This document shows, in pieces, positions 19,356-28,107 of a stretch of DNA of 64,000 bases (positions within the stretch are counted from its first letter, which is position 1; each line of letters opens with the position of its first letter). Both the position numbers and the translations under genes were made by a program. The notes beneath the pieces are model-generated. The model saw only the letters and a list, made by a program, of their open reading frames with translations. It ran no database searches and was not told where the DNA came from. The DNA comes from CAVTBT01 sp963733065 (lineage in GTDB: Bacteria > Actinomycetota > Thermoleophilia > Gaiellales > Gaiellaceae). Location of the stretch: NCBI GenBank assembly GCA_963733065.1, contig CAVTBT010000001.1, positions 310,001 to 374,000 on the forward strand, in the 5' to 3' direction.

Positions 19356-20102
19356 ATGACGCGGCTCCTCATCGCGCTGCTCTCGCTCGCCCTGCTGGCC
19401 GGTGGCTGCATGGGGGCTGAGGCGAAGCGCGCCGAGACGCTGCTGCGGGACGCCGAGCAGGCGATGAGCGACGCGAAGACGCTCAGATACGAGGTCGACT
19501 TCACCGTCAAAGGCCCCGGTGCGTCGGGTGTCGTCCGCCTGCGGGGAGCCGCGAAGCGCACCGCGACCGGCTCGTACAACCAGGTCGTGCGGATGTCTGC
19601 GGACGGGCCGGGCGCGCCGTCGTTCGCGGGCGAGGTCGTCGTGAGGAACGGCAAGGTGTGGGCGCGAACCGGTGGTCGCTGGATGCGCGCCGGCACGCCG
19701 GGCGCGCCTTCGACTGCTGGGCTCGAGCGTCTCGGCCCGGATGCGCTCGCACAGCTAGCGCCGTTCATCGAGGACGTCTCCGTCGAGGAGGGGAAGGTCG
19801 TCGGGGGACGCCCGGCGGCCGTCGTGACGTGCCGGATCGACACCGCCGCCCTGGTGCGGAAGGCGGCCGAGCTGGATCGGTCGGCCGTGCCCGCAGGGCT
19901 CGGCTCGATGCTGGAGCAGATGCTGGACGGCCTCGGCGACCTCGACGCGGTGCTCGTGCTCGACGAGGACACGCACATGCTGCGAGCAGCCCGCCTCACG
20001 CTCGACTTCGAGGCCGAGGGCCAGTCGGTCGAGCTCGCGATCAACCTGCGCGTGACGGGCGTCAACCGCCCCGTGCGCATCCCGGCTCCGGCCGACGCCT
20101 GA
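19356..20102 (+). CDS. Putative lipoprotein, LppX/LprG-like
   Basis: 248 residues with signal peptide and lipobox LLAGGC (Cys near residue 18). The mature part has alternating beta strands and helices (YEVDFTVKG, GEVVVRNGKVWARTGGRWM, DAVLVLDEDTHMLRAARLTLDF). This is the pattern of LolA/LppX/LprG-type half-barrel lipoproteins that carry lipids, or of the related DUF2092-type proteins. The family call is a fold-level impression. Start ATG 19356 gives a complete signal peptide; the frame is open further upstream but without signal character. Divergent from the lipoprotein pair. Confidence 0.75.
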   Translation: MTRLLIALLSLALLAGGCMGAEAKRAETLLRDAEQAMSDAKTLRYEVDFTVKGPGASGVVRLRGAAKRTATGSYNQVVRMSADGPGAPSFAGEVVVRNGKVWARTGGRWMRAGTPGAPSTAGLERLGPDALAQLAPFIEDVSVEEGKVVGGRPAAVVTCRIDTAALVRKAAELDRSAVPAGLGSMLEQMLDGLGDLDAVLVLDEDTHMLRAARLTLDFEAEGQSVELAINLRVTGVNRPVRIPAPADA

Positions 20103-20152
20103 GCTCAGCTCCGCGGCGACCCTGAACGGGCGCCCGGCGCCGCCGGCGTGTC

Positions 20153-20158
20153 TACCCT
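20153..20158 (+). promoter_or_regulatory. -10 element of the Yip1-like gene
   Basis: TACCCT, 6 bases before GTG 20165. Confidence 0.45.
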
Positions 20159-20164
20159 GCGCGC

Positions 20165-20788
20165 GTGGATCCCGACCGGGAGTGGTGGCGTCGCACGCTG
20201 ACGGTCGCCAGACGTCCGCGGCCCGTCTTCGCGGCGCTCCGAGACGACGCGCAGGCGGAGGTCGAGGCGCGGCAGGAGCCGGTGCTCGCCATCGTGCTCC
20301 TCGCCGGGATCGGCGGGATCCTCGCGACGCCGGCATGGGGGGAGATCATGGACGTGCGCGAGCGCGACGCGCTCGTCGTCACGGTGCTGACCTTCATCGG
20401 CGGCGGTCTCTACGGGGCGGTGGCGTACTGGATCGCGGGCGGTGCGCTCGGCCTGTCGCTGCGCGGCCTGGGCGGAGAGGGCCAGTATCGGCGCACGCGG
20501 CACCTGCTCGCGTTCGCCGCCGTCCCGCTCGTGCTGCTGATCGCGGTCACGCTCGTCGAGCTCCTCGTCTACGGCGACGACGTCTTCCGGACCGGAGGCG
20601 ACGACGATGGCGCCGGCGGGACCGTCTTCGCGGTGCTGCGCGCTGCGGTCATCGCCTGGGCCGCCGGGCTGCTGATCGTCGGCATCCGTGTCGTGGAGCG
20701 ATTCTCGTGGGCGCGCGTCGCCGGCAGCCTTCTGCTCGTCACGCTGCTCCTCGCGGCCTTCTCAGTACTCGCGAACGGCCTCCTGTGA
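20165..20788 (+). CDS. Yip1-domain integral membrane protein
   Basis: 207 residues. A short cytosolic N-terminus with a PRPVFAAL motif is followed by five probable membrane helices (IVLLAGIGGILATP; VLTFIGGGLYGAVAYWIA; LAFAAVPLVLLIAVTL; VLRAAVIAWAAGLLIVGI; SLLLVTLLLAAFSVL). This layout, with a polar acidic loop before helix 4, matches bacterial Yip1-family proteins, whose role is unknown. Its 3' end overlaps the convergent panB gene by 27 bases. Confidence 0.78.
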   Translation: MDPDREWWRRTLTVARRPRPVFAALRDDAQAEVEARQEPVLAIVLLAGIGGILATPAWGEIMDVRERDALVVTVLTFIGGGLYGAVAYWIAGGALGLSLRGLGGEGQYRRTRHLLAFAAVPLVLLIAVTLVELLVYGDDVFRTGGDDDGAGGTVFAVLRAAVIAWAAGLLIVGIRVVERFSWARVAGSLLLVTLLLAAFSVLANGLL

Positions 20789-21664
20789 CGCGCCCTCGAA
20801 GAGCGTGAGCTCCTCCTCGGGCATCGCGTAGGTGTGCTGCGGCTCGGGGAAGCGCCGCTCCCGCACGTCGGCGGCGTAGGCCTCGAGAGCGGCGCGGATG
20901 ACGGTCGCCAGGTCGGCGTACTGCTTCACGAAGCGCGGCGCGCGACCCTCGTACAGCCCGAGCAGGTCGTGCCAGACGAGCACCTGGCCGTCGCAGTCGA
21001 CACCGGCGCCGATGCCGATCGTCGGGATCGTGAGCTCGGCCGTGATCCGCTTCGCGACGGGAGCCGGAACGGCCTCCAGCACGAGCGCGAACGCACCGAC
21101 CGCCTCGAGCGCGCGCGCCTCGGCGAGCAGCTGCGTCGCCTTCTCGGCGGTGCGGCCCTGTGCCTTGAAGCCGCCCAGCATCGTCGCCGACTGCGGCGTC
21201 AGGCCGATGTGGGCCATCACCGGCACGCCGGCGCCGACGAGGGCGCGCACGCGCGAGAGCGTCGGGCCTGCCCCCTCGACCTTGACCGCGTCGGCGCCCG
21301 CCTCCTTGACGAAGCGGACGGCATTCGACACGGCCTCCTCGTCCGAGACCTGGAACGAGCCGAACGGCATGTCGGCGACGACCAGCGGCCGGCGTGCGCC
21401 GCGGGTGACGGCCCGCGTCAGGACGATCATCTCGTCGACGGTCGCGGGCACGGTGGAGTCGTGGCCCAGCATGACCATGGCCGCCGAGTCGCCCACCAGG
21501 ATGATGTCCGCTCCGGACGCGTCCGCCAGGCGGCCGCCCGGCGCGTCGTAGGCGGTCACCATCACGATCGGCTGCCGCCGGGCCTTCATCTCGGCGAGCT
21601 CCGTCAGCGGGAGCTTTCCCGGAGCCGGAGTGCCCGGCGCGGGCTGGCGTGGACGGGTGGTCAT
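20762..21664 (-). CDS. panB: 3-methyl-2-oxobutanoate hydroxymethyltransferase
   Basis: First committed enzyme of pantothenate synthesis: transfers a hydroxymethyl group from methylene-tetrahydrofolate to 2-oxoisovalerate to give ketopantoate. 300 residues. MVTAYDAPGGRLAD, ILVGDSAAMVMLGHDSTVP (metal-binding Asp), DMPFGSF, VKVEGA, AHIGLTPQ and IGIGAGVDCDGQVLVWHD are all conserved PanB motifs. Start is ATG 21664, which overlaps the stop of panC by 4 bases; the longer in-frame extension upstream belongs to panC and DUF2520. Confidence 0.97.
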   Translation of the reverse strand: MTTRPRQPAPGTPAPGKLPLTELAEMKARRQPIVMVTAYDAPGGRLADASGADIILVGDSAAMVMLGHDSTVPATVDEMIVLTRAVTRGARRPLVVADMPFGSFQVSDEEAVSNAVRFVKEAGADAVKVEGAGPTLSRVRALVGAGVPVMAHIGLTPQSATMLGGFKAQGRTAEKATQLLAEARALEAVGAFALVLEAVPAPVAKRITAELTIPTIGIGAGVDCDGQVLVWHDLLGLYEGRAPRFVKQYADLATVIRAALEAYAADVRERRFPEPQHTYAMPEEELTLFEGASQEAVREY

Positions 21665-22426
21665 GGGGCTTCCTCCTCGAGGACGACGTTGTCGATCAGT
21701 CTGGTACCGCCCACGCGGACGGCTGCCGCGAGCACGGGCGGGTCGAAGTCCGCGACCGCGACGTAGTCCACGTCGAGGCCGTCGGCGCTGAGCAGCTCGC
21801 GCGCGCGTTCGGCATCGCGCGTGGCGAGGGCACGGGGGAGCGCGAGCGCCCGCTCGCGCTCGTCGGGCGAGAGGTACGCGTTCCGGGAGGACAGCGCGAG
21901 GCCGTCGTCGTCGCGCACGGTCGGCACGACGCGCACGTCGACGCCGAGATGCAGGTCGGCGACCATGCGCCGCAGGACGGCCACCTGCTGTGCGTCCTTC
22001 TGGCCGAAGTAGGCCCGGTCGGGACGGACGATCCCGAAGAGCTTGCAGCAGACCGTGGCCACGCCGCGGAAGTGCCCGGGCCGGAACTCGCCCTCGAGCG
22101 TCGAGCCGAGCTCCTCCACCTCGACCCACGTCCGGTGGGCGGCCGGATAGAGCTCCTCGACGGCCGGCGCGAACACGACGTCCACGCCGTTCTCGGCCGC
22201 GATCGCGAGATCGCTGGCCTCGTCGCGCGGATAGCTCGCGAGATCCTCGCCCGCCGCGAACTGCGCGGGGTTGACGAAGAGGCTCATCACGACGGTGTCG
22301 CATTCCTCGCCGTGCCGCCCGGAGCAGCGCTCGGTGCCCGTCGTGGAGCGCGCCCATCGTCGGCACCAGCCCGACCCTGCCGCCGTGCCGGCCGAGCTCC
22401 TCGCGCGCCTCGGCTGCGGTGCGCAC
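21661..22426 (-). CDS. panC: Pantothenate synthetase, interrupted by a single-base insertion
   Basis: Condenses pantoate and beta-alanine with ATP. The N-terminal part reads VGLVPTMGALHDGH (the adenylate HxGH motif) in one frame. From about 22305 the frame moves by one base, and MSLFVNPAQF, YPRDEASDL, HFRGVATVCCKLF, YFGQKDAQQ and LALSSRNAYLSP follow in order. Removing one G near 22305 gives a continuous normal PanC of about 255 residues. No stop separates it from DUF2520 upstream: GTG 22426 is a possible own start, but the conserved IVRT begins just before it, so the protein may be a fusion. The stop overlaps panB. Confidence 0.85.
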
Positions 22427-23107
22427 GATCGTGGGCTCGCTCGGGCGGACCGGCCGCTCGAGCAGCGTCGTGGTGCGCCCCAGCTCGCGATAGGCGGCGA
22501 GCAGGCCCGGCTCGGCGTCTGCGATCGCTCGCTCGTGCGCCCGCACGGTCTCCCAGTCCCCGCGCGCGATCGGACCTGTGAGCTCGAAGCCGTTCTCGAT
22601 CGTCCCGCGCATCAGCGGGTCGAGCGCCTCGGGGGGCGCGTCGGCGTCGGCGAGCAGCAGCCCGGCCGCCCGGCGGAGCGTGACGAGGTAGTTCGACGCC
22701 ATGGCGGCCCCGGCGTGGTAGAGCACGCGCCGCGAGTCGTCGAGCGTGAAGGGCCGCAGGCCGAGCGTGTCGGCGAGCCAGGTCGCGACGGCGTGCGCCT
22801 CCGGCGTCTCGGCGGTGACGGCGGCGAACGCCCCGTCGAGCTGCTCGGCGCCGCGGGCGCGGGTGAAGGTCTGCAGCGGATGCAGGCCGAAGCGGCGCAC
22901 GTGCGGGTCGAGCGCGGCCAGCGGCGTCGCGCCGCTCACGTGTGCCACCCACGGGCCGGGCGCCACCGACCGTGCGACCTCGCCGATGGCACGGTCCGGC
23001 ACGCACAGCAGCACGAGCTCGGCCGCGTCGGTGCCCACGGCGACGCCGCGCTCGACCAGCCGTGCGGCCAGCGCGGACCCGACGCGTCCCGCGCCGACGA
23101 TCTGCAC
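22427..23107 (-). CDS. DUF2520 Rossmann-fold protein, continuous in frame with PanC
   Basis: NAD(P)-binding Rossmann-like domain (VQIVGAGRVGSALAARL) followed by a helical DUF2520 domain (FGLHPLQTFT, HAGAAMASNYLVTL). This family is often next to pantothenate genes and has been considered a ketopantoate-reductase-like oxidoreductase; that activity is inferred. The start is taken as GTG 23107, directly before the Rossmann motif; an ATG at 23185 would add 26 residues without recognisable features. The frame runs without a stop into PanC at about residue 225. A -10-like TACACT lies at 23161-23166 on the minus strand. Confidence 0.8.
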
Positions 23108-23236
23108 ACGCTCGATCAGTTTCTCTCGCTCCAGTTCCGTGTGGATACCGGGCCGATCGCAGTGTAGTCGACGCATCTGCTCCACTCGGCCGTCGCCGCG
23201 GGCACGGCACGACGCGTCGGTCTCCGGCCGCGTTCG

Positions 23237-23242
23237 TACACT
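23237..23242 (+). promoter_or_regulatory. -10 element of the alpha/beta-hydrolase pair
   Basis: TACACT, 7 bases before GTG 23250. Confidence 0.45.
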
Positions 23243-23249
23243 GCGCTCC

Positions 23250-24122
23250 GTGCGGGTGCGGGTTGGGGACGTGCGGCTCTACTTCGACGTCGACGGGGCG
23301 AAAGTCGTCCCCGAAGGCCCCCGCATGCGCGAGCGGCCGACGGTGATCCTGCTCCACCCGGGACCCGGATTCGACCATGCGCTCTACAAGGTGATCGCCG
23401 GGCCGGAACTGCGCGAGGACGCGCAGGTCGTCTACATCGACGCTCGCGGCCACGGACGGAGCGATCGCTCGCCGTCCGAGCTGCTCACGCTGGACACGTG
23501 GGCCGACGACCTGAAGGGCTTCTGCGACGCGCTCGCCATCGAGCGGCCGATCGTGCTCGGGCTCGGCTTCGGCGCCATGGTCGCCGCGCGCCTGGGCAGC
23601 CGCCATCCGGACCTGCCAGCGGCGCTCGTCCTGCTGGCGCCGCTGGCGCGGAACGTCCCCGCTCGCTCCGTCGCCGTCTTCGACCGGCTCGCGGGTGCCG
23701 AGGCGGGAGAGGCGGCCCGGCTCTTCTGGGAGACCCCGAACGAGCACACGTTCGCCGACTACCTCCGGCTCTGCATCCCGCACGTCATCTCGTACGACCT
23801 GACCGCCGAGGTGCTCGCACGCACGCAGTGGGACTTCGGGACGTTGCTCGACTGGCAGTCGGGCGAGGGGCTGACGGTCGACCTGCGGCCCGAGCTGGCG
23901 CGGATCCGCGTGCCGATCCTCGCGGCCGCCGGCGAGGACGACCCGCAGGCGCCGCTCGCGGGGGCGGAGGAGGCCGTGGCCGCGATGCCGCCCGCGCTCG
24001 TCGAGTTCCACCGCCTCCCCGGAGTCCGGCACTCCATCTTCAGGGACTCCCCGGACGCAATGCAGGTGGTACGGGCCTTCGTCAGGCGGATCGACGAGCT
24101 CGAGCGGGCGGAGCCCGAGTGA
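23250..24122 (+). CDS. Alpha/beta-hydrolase fold protein without nucleophile Ser, paralogue 1
   Basis: 290 residues with the alpha/beta-hydrolase core: oxyanion segment LLHPGPGFDH near residue 35, DARGHGRSD near 64, the nucleophile elbow near 104, acid segment AAGEDDPQAP and histidine GVRHSIF. The elbow reads GLGFG, so the expected Ser/Asp/Cys nucleophile at about residue 106 is Gly. The acid Asp and the His remain. It therefore may not be a hydrolase of the normal kind. The neighbouring paralogue has the same change. Start GTG 23250 is set by the promoter; the frame is open upstream. Confidence 0.85.
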   Translation: MRVRVGDVRLYFDVDGAKVVPEGPRMRERPTVILLHPGPGFDHALYKVIAGPELREDAQVVYIDARGHGRSDRSPSELLTLDTWADDLKGFCDALAIERPIVLGLGFGAMVAARLGSRHPDLPAALVLLAPLARNVPARSVAVFDRLAGAEAGEAARLFWETPNEHTFADYLRLCIPHVISYDLTAEVLARTQWDFGTLLDWQSGEGLTVDLRPELARIRVPILAAAGEDDPQAPLAGAEEAVAAMPPALVEFHRLPGVRHSIFRDSPDAMQVVRAFVRRIDELERAEPE

Positions 24123-24988
24123 AAGTCGCTGTCGACGGCACCCGGCTCTTCGTCGATCTCGACGGGCCGTCGCTCGTGCCGGAGGGCCCGTCGATGCGCG
24201 AGCGCCCGACGATGATCCTCATCCATCCCGGGCCGGGCTTCGACCACTCGGTCTGGAAGGTGTACCTCGGGCCCGAGCTCGCGAAGGTGGCGCAGGTGCT
24301 GTACCTCGACCTGCGCGGACATGGCCGCAGCGATCCGGCCGACCGCAACGACATGCGGCTGGACGTCTGGGCGGACGACGTCGTCGCTCTGTGCGACGCA
24401 CTCGAGGTCGAGCGGCCGGTCGTGCTCGGCCACGGGTTCGGCGCGCTCGTCGCGGCGCGCTACGCCGCACGCCATCCGGCGCACCCCCGGGCGCTCGTGC
24501 TCTCCGCTCTCTATGCACGCGTGGTGCCGGCACGCCTGGTCGAGGTCTTCGACCGCCTCGGCGACCCGGAGGCCGGAGAGGTGGCGCGGCGCTTCTATGA
24601 CACGCCGGATCACCTCACGCTGGGCGAGTACCTGCGCCGCTGCTACCCGCTCGTCGTCCGCTACGAGGAGGGCGCCGAGACGCTCACGCGCACGGACTGG
24701 AACCCCGACGCGTTCCTCGAGTGGACGGTCACGGAGGGCCGCGACGTCGACCTCCGGCCGGAGCTCGGGGCCATCCGCGTGCCCACGCTCGTGCTCGCCG
24801 GCGAGGACGACCCCTACGCGCCGATCTCGTCCGTGCGCGAGGCCGCAGACGCCCTGCCGCCGGAGCTCGTACGCTTCCGCAGCTATCCGGGCGTGCGGCA
24901 CTCGATCTACCGCGAGACCGCTCCGGCGGCCGTCGACGAGGTGCGGTCGTTCCTGCGGGAGCTAGAGGCGGCCGAGTCGGAGGAGTAG
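24119..24988 (+). CDS. Alpha/beta-hydrolase fold protein without nucleophile Ser, paralogue 2
   Basis: 289 residues, homologous along its whole length to the gene before it: VPEGPSMRERPT, HPGPGFDHSVWKV, DLRGHGRSD, then the elbow GHGFG (Gly at about residue 106 in place of Ser), acid LAGEDDPYAP and His in GVRHSIY. Its GTG overlaps the previous stop by 4 bases, so the two are made together and may form a heteromer. The region between elbow and acid diverges most, as expected of a substrate cap. Its end overlaps the convergent GNAT gene by 27 bases. Confidence 0.85.
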   Translation: MKVAVDGTRLFVDLDGPSLVPEGPSMRERPTMILIHPGPGFDHSVWKVYLGPELAKVAQVLYLDLRGHGRSDPADRNDMRLDVWADDVVALCDALEVERPVVLGHGFGALVAARYAARHPAHPRALVLSALYARVVPARLVEVFDRLGDPEAGEVARRFYDTPDHLTLGEYLRRCYPLVVRYEEGAETLTRTDWNPDAFLEWTVTEGRDVDLRPELGAIRVPTLVLAGEDDPYAPISSVREAADALPPELVRFRSYPGVRHSIYRETAPAAVDEVRSFLRELEAAESEE

Positions 24989-25540
24989 CCGCTCGCGGAC
25001 GGCCGGCCACTCGTCGTCCAGGAGGCTGTACCAGGCGCTGTCGCGGTTCTCGCCGTCGCGGACGAGCATGTGCTTGCGGTGGATGCCCTCGAAGGTCGCG
25101 CCCAGCGCCTCCATCGCGCCGCGCGAGCGCTCATTGAGCGCGTCTGTCTTGAGCTCCACACGGCGGCAGCCCCAGCCGTCGAACGCTTGCTCGAGCATCA
25201 GCAGCTTGGCCTCCACGTTCGCGCCGGTCCCCCAGACGGCCGGCGTGAGCCACGTCCAGCCGATCTCGACACTGCCGTGCTCGGGCCGGAGCGCGAGGAA
25301 GCGCGTGCTCCCGGCCACGGCGCCCGTTTCCGTGAGCACCGTGGCGAACGAGAGGTAAGGCCCTTCCAGGGCCTCGTCGAGCCAGTCGGCGAGCGCCTCA
25401 TGCGTGGCGGGCTGCACGACCGACAGCCAACGCCAGGTGCGCGGGTCGCGGGACGCGTCGAAGAGCCCGTCGAGGTGCGCCGGTGCGAGGGGCTCCAGCC
25501 GCACGATCCGGCCTGACAGCGTTCCGGGATGCGACCACAC
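24962..25540 (-). CDS. GNAT acetyltransferase, RimJ/RimL type
   Basis: 192 residues of a GCN5-related N-acetyltransferase. The N-terminus GRIVRLEPLAPAHLDGLF is typical of the RimJ/RimL subgroup. Acetyl-CoA-binding residues lie in the WGTGANVEAKLLML segment, followed by CRRVELKTDALNERSRGAMEALG. Such enzymes acetylate protein N-termini or small amines; the substrate is not predictable. The start GTG 25540 lies 16 bases after the stop of the ABC permease, so it may be the last gene of that operon. Confidence 0.88.
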   Translation of the reverse strand: MWSHPGTLSGRIVRLEPLAPAHLDGLFDASRDPRTWRWLSVVQPATHEALADWLDEALEGPYLSFATVLTETGAVAGSTRFLALRPEHGSVEIGWTWLTPAVWGTGANVEAKLLMLEQAFDGWGCRRVELKTDALNERSRGAMEALGATFEGIHRKHMLVRDGENRDSAWYSLLDDEWPAVRERLLLRLGRL

Positions 25541-25556
25541 GGCGTCATTGTCGCGG

Positions 25557-27368
25557 TCACTCGTAGCGGAGCGCGTCGGCCACGCGGATCCCGGCCGCCC
25601 GGCGGGCGAACGGCAGTGTCAGCAGCACGACCGCGAGCACGATCACGGGGGCGACGACGGCGAGCTGCCACCAGGCGGGGTACGCGAACTCGCCTTCGCC
25701 GCCGGACAGCTGCACACCGAGCCGGAAGAGGCCGAGCCCGAGCGGGATGCCGACCAGCACGGCGAGTGTCGCCACGATCGCCTGCGACGAGAGGACGGAG
25801 TTGCCGACCTGGTTCGGTGTCAGCCCGACGGCCTTCAGGACGCCGAGGTCGCGCACGCGTTCGCGCACGGCCAGCACGATCGTGGCCACCAGGTTGACGA
25901 GACCGACGAAGAGCAGCGCGGCGTCGAGGCCGTAGACGACCGGCCGGAGCGCCGGGCCCTCGTGCGCGTCGTCGTCGACGGGATCCCATGCCGGTGCGTC
26001 GACTCCCTCGGCGAGTGGCGGTGCCGGGGGTGGGACGGTGGCGACGTCGAGCGACGCCTCCATGGCCAGCGTCGCGACCACGGCGGCCACGGTCACCGCC
26101 AGGCTGACCGCCGTCAGCGCGGCCCGGCCGGGCCGCGAGAAGCTGTCGCGCGCGCCGAGCGCCACCGGCAGCGGCAACCCGAGCCGGTCGGAGAGCCGCC
26201 CCAGGCGGGAGCGGCCGGCCGACGCGGAGATGTTCCCGTGCAGCGCCTCGGCGGTCGGCCGGCGACCCGCGCGGAGGCTGGGGACGAGCGTGCTCACCGT
26301 GACCATCACGATCACGACCGCGAGCACGATCGCGACGGTGACGGCGTCGAGGGGCGGCGTCTCGGACGCGTTCAGGAGCGCCGCGCTGCGGCTCGTGAAC
26401 AGGGGCGTCGCGAGCCGTCCGAGCAGGATCCCCAGCGCGCAGCCCACGAGGGCCAGTCCGAGCTGCTCGATCAGAAAGACGCGCGCCACCTGGCCGGGGG
26501 TGAGGCCCGCGGTCTTGAGCACGCCGACGTCGCGGACCTGCGAGACCACGCGCCCGCCCACCAGCGTCGCGAGCACTGCCGATCCCGCGAGCAGCAGCAG
26601 GGCGCTGAAGATGCCCACGATGACCGTGACGGTGCGGATCGTCGCGCTCGCGTCGGCACGCTCCTCGGTCCACGGATCGACCTCCGCTCTCCCGAGCGAG
26701 CTCTGCATCCGACGTGCCAGGGCGGCCGCGGCTTCGGGCTGCTCGATGCGCAGGCCGAGCAGCCGCGCCCAGGCCGCGCGATTCGGCTGCACGGCTGCGA
26801 GCGTCTCCTCGAGCGCGAAGGCGAGACCCGGCTGGGACTGCGGATACGGCTCGCCCGTGGGGACGACGCCGATGCCGGATACCACGACCGGGGCGGCTCC
26901 GCGGCCCAGCGCGAGCCGATCGCCGGGATCCAGGTCGAGGAAGCGGGCGAAGCTCCGCTCGAGCAGCACCTCGCCTGCCCCCGGCCAGGACCCTTCCTCG
27001 AGCAGCGGGCGTGAGACCACGATGTCGTCCGGGTCGTCCGGCACGCCGACGAGTCGGATGCCGAACCGCCCTTCGTCGCGCGCAAAGCTGCTGAAGATCA
27101 CCGGTCGAACGCCGGTGGAGGCGACGACCTCCGGGAGGCGCTCGAGGCGAGCGAGTGAGTCGGAGGAGTCCGGTGCGCCGAGCACCGTCAGGTGCGCGCC
27201 CTTCGTCTCCTCGAAGGTGCGGTCGAACGGCCGGTCGGCGACCCGGCCGACGCCGAGGGCCACGGTCAGCGCGGCCGCCGCGGCGGCCACGACGACGATC
27301 GTGAGGGCGCTCTGCAGGCGCCTGTGCCGGATGCCTGCGAACGCGAGCGTTGCGAAGAGCCGGTTCAC
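25557..27368 (-). CDS. ABC transporter permease, FtsX/MacB-like
   Basis: 603 residues with two FtsX-type core domains, each with three to four membrane helices. The first follows a large extracytoplasmic MacB-like domain at about residues 50-240 and includes GVLKTAGLTPGQVARVFLIEQ. The second includes GVLKAVGLTPNQVGNSVLSSQ. These internal repeats are the coupling helices that contact the ATPase. Its GTG start is 1 base after the ATPase stop. Probably exports a lipid, peptide or drug, or acts as a mechanotransmission complex; substrate unknown. Confidence 0.9.
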   Translation of the reverse strand: MNRLFATLAFAGIRHRRLQSALTIVVVAAAAAALTVALGVGRVADRPFDRTFEETKGAHLTVLGAPDSSDSLARLERLPEVVASTGVRPVIFSSFARDEGRFGIRLVGVPDDPDDIVVSRPLLEEGSWPGAGEVLLERSFARFLDLDPGDRLALGRGAAPVVVSGIGVVPTGEPYPQSQPGLAFALEETLAAVQPNRAAWARLLGLRIEQPEAAAALARRMQSSLGRAEVDPWTEERADASATIRTVTVIVGIFSALLLLAGSAVLATLVGGRVVSQVRDVGVLKTAGLTPGQVARVFLIEQLGLALVGCALGILLGRLATPLFTSRSAALLNASETPPLDAVTVAIVLAVVIVMVTVSTLVPSLRAGRRPTAEALHGNISASAGRSRLGRLSDRLGLPLPVALGARDSFSRPGRAALTAVSLAVTVAAVVATLAMEASLDVATVPPPAPPLAEGVDAPAWDPVDDDAHEGPALRPVVYGLDAALLFVGLVNLVATIVLAVRERVRDLGVLKAVGLTPNQVGNSVLSSQAIVATLAVLVGIPLGLGLFRLGVQLSGGEGEFAYPAWWQLAVVAPVIVLAVVLLTLPFARRAAGIRVADALRYE

Positions 27369-27369
27369 G

Positions 27370-28107
27370 TCACACCTCCAACTCGAGCAGTCGTGCCACC
27401 ACCGTCTGCGCCGCGCCGTGTTCGCCGAGCCGCGTCTCGTCCGCGACCAGGCCGTCACGCAGCTGGAGAACGCGGTCGGCGGCGGCGGCGACGCGCGCGT
27501 CGTGGGTCACGAGCACGAGGCTCTGGCCGTCCTCGCGGAGCTCGCGGAGCAAGGCGATCACGTCCCTTGCGCTCGCGCTGTCGAGGTTGCCGGTCGGCTC
27601 GTCGGCGAGGAGGACGTGCGGCCGGTTGACGAGCGCCCGGGCGAGCGCGACCCGCTGCTGCTGGCCGCCGGAGAGCCGCGTGGGGAGGGCGTCGGCGCGT
27701 GCCGTGACGCCGAGCCGTTCCAACAGCTCGTTCCGCCGGGTGGCGGCGTCGGCCCGCGACGTGCCGACGAGCAGCGCCGGCAGGTCGACGTTCTCGGCGA
27801 CCGTCAGGTTGGCCACGAGGTTGAAGAACTGGAAGACGAAGCCGATCTCGCGGCGGCGAACCACCGCCCAGTCCGCCTCGCTCAGCCCTTCGACGTGCCG
27901 GCCGCCGAGCGTGATCGAGCCCGCGGTCGGCCGGTCGAGCCCACCGAGCAGGTGCAGCAGCGTCGACTTGCCGCAGCCGCTCGGCCCCATGATGGCCACG
28001 AACTCGCCTTCGCCGACGTCGAGGTCGACGCCGCGCAGAGCGAGCACGTCGATCCCGTCGCCGCCGTACGTCTTCGCGAGGCCCCTAGCCTGAAGCACCG
28101 TTTCCAT
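27370..28107 (-). CDS. ABC transporter ATP-binding protein, LolD/MacB-like
   Basis: 245-residue ATPase: Walker A GPSGCGKST, Q-loop VFQFFNLVANLTVAENV, signature LSGGQQQR, Walker B VLLADEPTGNLDS and the switch His in LVTHD. The FFNLVANLT and DEPTGNLD features place it in the LolD/MacB/FtsE group that works with FtsX-like permeases, as encoded next. Its start overlaps the end of the PadR gene by 23 bases, so repressor and transporter are made from one message. Confidence 0.95.
   Translation of the reverse strand: METVLQARGLAKTYGGDGIDVLALRGVDLDVGEGEFVAIMGPSGCGKSTLLHLLGGLDRPTAGSITLGGRHVEGLSEADWAVVRRREIGFVFQFFNLVANLTVAENVDLPALLVGTSRADAATRRNELLERLGVTARADALPTRLSGGQQQRVALARALVNRPHVLLADEPTGNLDSASARDVIALLRELREDGQSLVLVTHDARVAAAADRVLQLRDGLVADETRLGEHGAAQTVVARLLELEV

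Noticed and set aside
22746..23249. N-terminal extension of the first alpha/beta-hydrolase
   Set aside because: Ser/Arg-rich extension antisense to DUF2520; GTG 23250 has its own promoter hexamer and aligns with the paralogue's start.
25404..27014. Long plus-strand frame opposite the ABC permease
   Set aside because: Low-complexity product with no domain; the minus strand encodes an unmistakable FtsX-like permease.
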